A stretch of 64,000 nt of DNA from Phascolomyces articulosus (Eukaryota > Mucoromycota > Mucoromycetes > Mucorales > Lichtheimiaceae): contig JAIXMP010000017.1 of the NCBI GenBank assembly GCA_025677815.1, forward strand, positions 868,001-932,000. Reading direction: 5' to 3'. A program made the translations under genes and the position numbers. The number at the start of each line of letters is the position of its first letter. Position 1 is the stretch's first letter. The notes beneath the pieces are model-generated. The model was given only the letters and a program-made list of their open reading frames with translations. It did not search any database and was not told the origin of the DNA. This document shows positions 61,177 to 64,000 of this stretch, one piece after another.

Positions 61177-64000
61177 TTGGTTATGTTGGGGGAAGCGGGT
61201 GCTTCATCATGGTGTATGTATCAGTTACTTTATTGCATAATATGGACCGGGTACATTATAACGTTTTATTTCATAGCTGTCTACTTTTTTACAGAGGTCT
61301 GAATATGGATGTTGGGGGGATTCTCATTTTTAAAATACCAAAACCATTAATAGAATACAGTCCAATTTTATAACGTGTATATAGTATATATTTTATGGTA
61401 ACAGAAAACCCGATTTTCGGGTTAAGTAGATGCTTCTTCTGACAAATTTGAAATAAATCGTCATCTAGTACTTGTTCTTAAATAATTTTCTTTTTTGTTA
61501 TTCGTGGTAATTACATAAAACGATTAATACCCATATTTTATCGCGCCGGTAAGAACTTGCTACTATGGTATATATTTATTACTATAGGACTATTAACAAT
61601 GGCATTGTATAAGTAATGAGTAGTTTTTTTTGCAATTGTTTATAAAAAAAATTCTACTAGTGAATACCTAATAAAATTTGTTGATAATTGTTAGTTAGGT
61701 TTGCGACATACGTATATTATATAGACACATCATTATGAATATCGAGTGAAATTAAACCATACTCAAGGGGTTAATTTCTAATGCGTCATATGAATGCTAT
61801 TGAACTCTTGTTATTGTCATAAACAATGATTCACTATTTTTGCTCAGTGACATTTAAGCAATATTTTCTTTACCTGTTATTAATGTATAAAAGCTGCACC
61901 TTAAATCTATTAATCAGGAAGCAAGAATTCGAAATCAATGAAAGTATCTATCTATTTGGGCTGTCGGCTGATTACGAACTTTTTTTTTTACATATTAACG
62001 AACGGCAGTAGCTAGCTTAAGTTTTTTCATACTTAGTATATAACACAAAGGAGTATCAGTTAATTTCAAAACGAACTACTACGTCACGCCAAAATAAAGA
62101 GCGAAATATTGCTGGTTGCATACAATGATGTGTATTCTCCCGATTATTTGGAAATAAAATGCTAACGTGTGTGTAGAATATGTAAAATCAATATGCATTA
62201 TCGATCTGCGTGATGTAAAAAAAAAAAAAAAAAAAAACTGAAATGGTCAACAATGCTATAACCTTCATCATGCTATCATTATTATTGACAATAATAATAT
62301 CTTGTTAAGAAGGAATAGCGCTATATTTCAATTAATTATTGATATTGCCATCGGGAATGATGGTATGATATATGAAATAGAAGGATTAAAAAGTTAGGCC
62401 CTACCTACACTCTTAAATAGAATAAATCCACACATTGTTTCAAAAAAGAACCAACGCTATACTATGGTGGTTTTTAATAGTAGTATACTACCATTTCAAC
62501 TTGTATAAAAAAAACATCTTCGCAAATACGATGATAAGAAAAAAAAGCTCCATGATTTGACATCTACCAAATGAAGTCAATCGATTTTCGCTGTTATTTA
62601 TTACACAAACACGTAAAAAAAAAAGACTTGTACACTGCTGCTGGTCAACAAAGAGGTGGCACCATTATTATTGTACCCAAATATGTCAAAGGCGAATGTT
62701 TTTGTTCGGGGGCGGGGGAAAAGAGAAAAAAAACACCCGTTAAGGCAATAACACAACATTCATCTAAATCTATCATGCCAATAAGGGTATAAAGTTTAAC
62801 ACATGATCATATATACAAAACACGCTAATTTCTGATGATCGGAAAAACACACCATTTGACCCGTTCAAACAAAAAAGTAATCTATCAACAGAAACCATCA
62901 CTGTGATAAGTTATCTGATTCAATTAGAATATCTTGGCTGATTATATAGAGTGTATCTACTTTAATTTGGAGAAAACATATTGTAGCACGATGTTGATAT
63001 ATATTTAGTATAAGATGAAAAAGAAGATAAAAATCCTGCTCAGCTTCTTACGGTAAAAAAAAATATATCAATACTACTTTTATTTTTCAAAACGCCAAGA
63101 GCAAAATGACTATTCCAATAATAATATTTACCAATGTTGTGATGGGTCGTGTAACTCTTATGCGTTTCAATCGTAAATGTGATACAGGAGTGTGTATTAT
63201 CCAACGACTAGATCGTTCGACACTCGATGTTGCTACTCAAGGTCCGAGCCCTTTTTTTTAAAAAATAAAAAAGAAAGTTCTTTCTCATGTTGCCAAATAT
63301 ACAACTGTTAATAATGATTCGTCATTGTGGTGTAATAAAGGAGAAAGAACAATATATTTAAGTTTATAGTAATTAGTTTACGTATTATAGTAAGATCATC
63401 GACGATTTTAGCATGTAGTGCAGCAAAAAAAAAACTCAAAATTCCTGCATTCCAAGTATCACAATCAATAAAGAAATAACTCTCTCCGACCCTTTTTTCT
63501 TTTTCTTTTTCTTTTTTGCTAAGCAAAGCCTTCTATGTTTAGTTGAAAACTATCTATTTTTTGAGTCATCTAACAGCTATCATAGAAGAATGTTACTCAA
63601 AAAAATAGGTTATGTCCAATCTTATTTCACCTAAAAAGAGTACTGCATTAAAAAAGGCACCAAAATGTTAGTACACCAAAGATATTATAACATGATGATG
63701 GTACATTTGTCAAACAAAAAGTTCCTTTCAATTGAAAAAAGTAATGCAGGTCAAGTTTTATATGGTGTGTACGTGTACAAGTACGACCATTTTATCGACC
63801 ACTGAAGTGGCTGAGTAGGACAAAACTTTCATTTGGAAAACTCCTGTATTGCAATCCCCCAACAACCTCAATTGACGCGATTTTTTGTGAAAAAGAGTGG
63901 CACTTTCTTCAAGTGGCACCCCATCATTAGTCTCTAATAAAATACTTTTTTTTAGTTCATGTTTCAGGATAAGACAGGAAAGGAAGGGAGGAAATGGGGT

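Larger units (their letters stand above)
59501..64000. other. Gene-free end of window with repeat debris
   Basis: No coding region is supported. Frames of 60-115 codons (60055-60324, 61029-61373, 62571-62792) lack motifs. Short inverted and direct repeats at 60.3-61.2 kb (listed separately) and a short A run at about 62218-62236 look like transposon or replication-slippage debris. Sequence near the right edge is cut by the window. Confidence 0.5.

Noticed and set aside
62571..62792. 73-codon basic frame (GGTIIIVPKYVKG) as a small gene
   Set aside because: It lies in a repeat-rich gene-free region, and no homologous family or flanking exon was recognised.

Overview
The window is AT-rich nuclear DNA from a filamentous fungus, most likely an early-diverging Mucoromycota species (Mucorales-like). 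Genes carry many short introns (about 60-110 nt, GTRNGT...YAG). Intergenic stretches of 1-6 kb are full of homopolymers and A/T microsatellites. The gene set is eukaryotic: Mediator subunit 17, ribosomal protein L7, an UBX/UAS ERAD adaptor, a PIP5-kinase, a Dnmt2-type methyltransferase, an Mep/Amt ammonium transporter and an RNF10-like RING protein. Gene models were joined by hand from reading frame and splice signals. Every model marked as joined keeps frame at each junction, but none has been checked against a transcript or a database.

Layout. 1-6.3 kb: no gene seen. 6.3-7.4 kb: a low-complexity Ser/Thr/Asp-rich protein. 10.1-14.3 kb: two divergent HSL-type alpha/beta-hydrolases. 14.5-16.5 kb: an F-box protein. 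16.7-18.5 kb: a HET-like gene interrupted by one in-frame TAG. 19.4-22.4 kb: MED17, convergent with the gene at 22.5-25.1 kb, which is a glycosyltransferase fusing a GT8 and a GT64 domain. 25.4-26.8 kb: a multipass membrane protein. 27.5-28.0 kb: a small protein ending in a PP1-docking-like motif. 28-31.4 kb: empty. 31.4-32.7 kb: a third hydrolase. 32.7-37.2 kb: empty apart from a broken coding-like patch. 37.2-37.8 kb: a tentative three-exon gene. 38.4-40.5 kb: ammonium transporter. 41.1-42.1 kb: single-pass membrane protein. 42.2-43.7 kb: RPL7, divergent from the RNF10-like gene at 44.1-45.8 kb. 46.4-48.6 kb: UBX protein. 48.9-49.1 kb: possible small secreted protein. 49.6-51.5 kb: Dnmt2. 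54.4-56.8 kb: PIP5K. 57.3-59.5 kb: two decayed hydrolase copies. 59.5-64 kb: no gene, with short inverted and direct repeats that look like transposon debris.

Most genes are unrelated housekeeping loci. The accessory theme is one hydrolase family: three intact copies and two pseudogenes, differing in intron content and in state of decay. The most interesting locus is the GT8-GT64 fusion. In plants these two families act consecutively on the glycosyl-inositol-phosphorylceramide head group (glucuronosyl transfer by GT8, then mannosyl or GlcNAc transfer by GT64). A single fungal polypeptide with both suggests a coupled two-step glycosyltransferase, though the third Asp of the GT64 metal-binding motif appears to be replaced by Lys.
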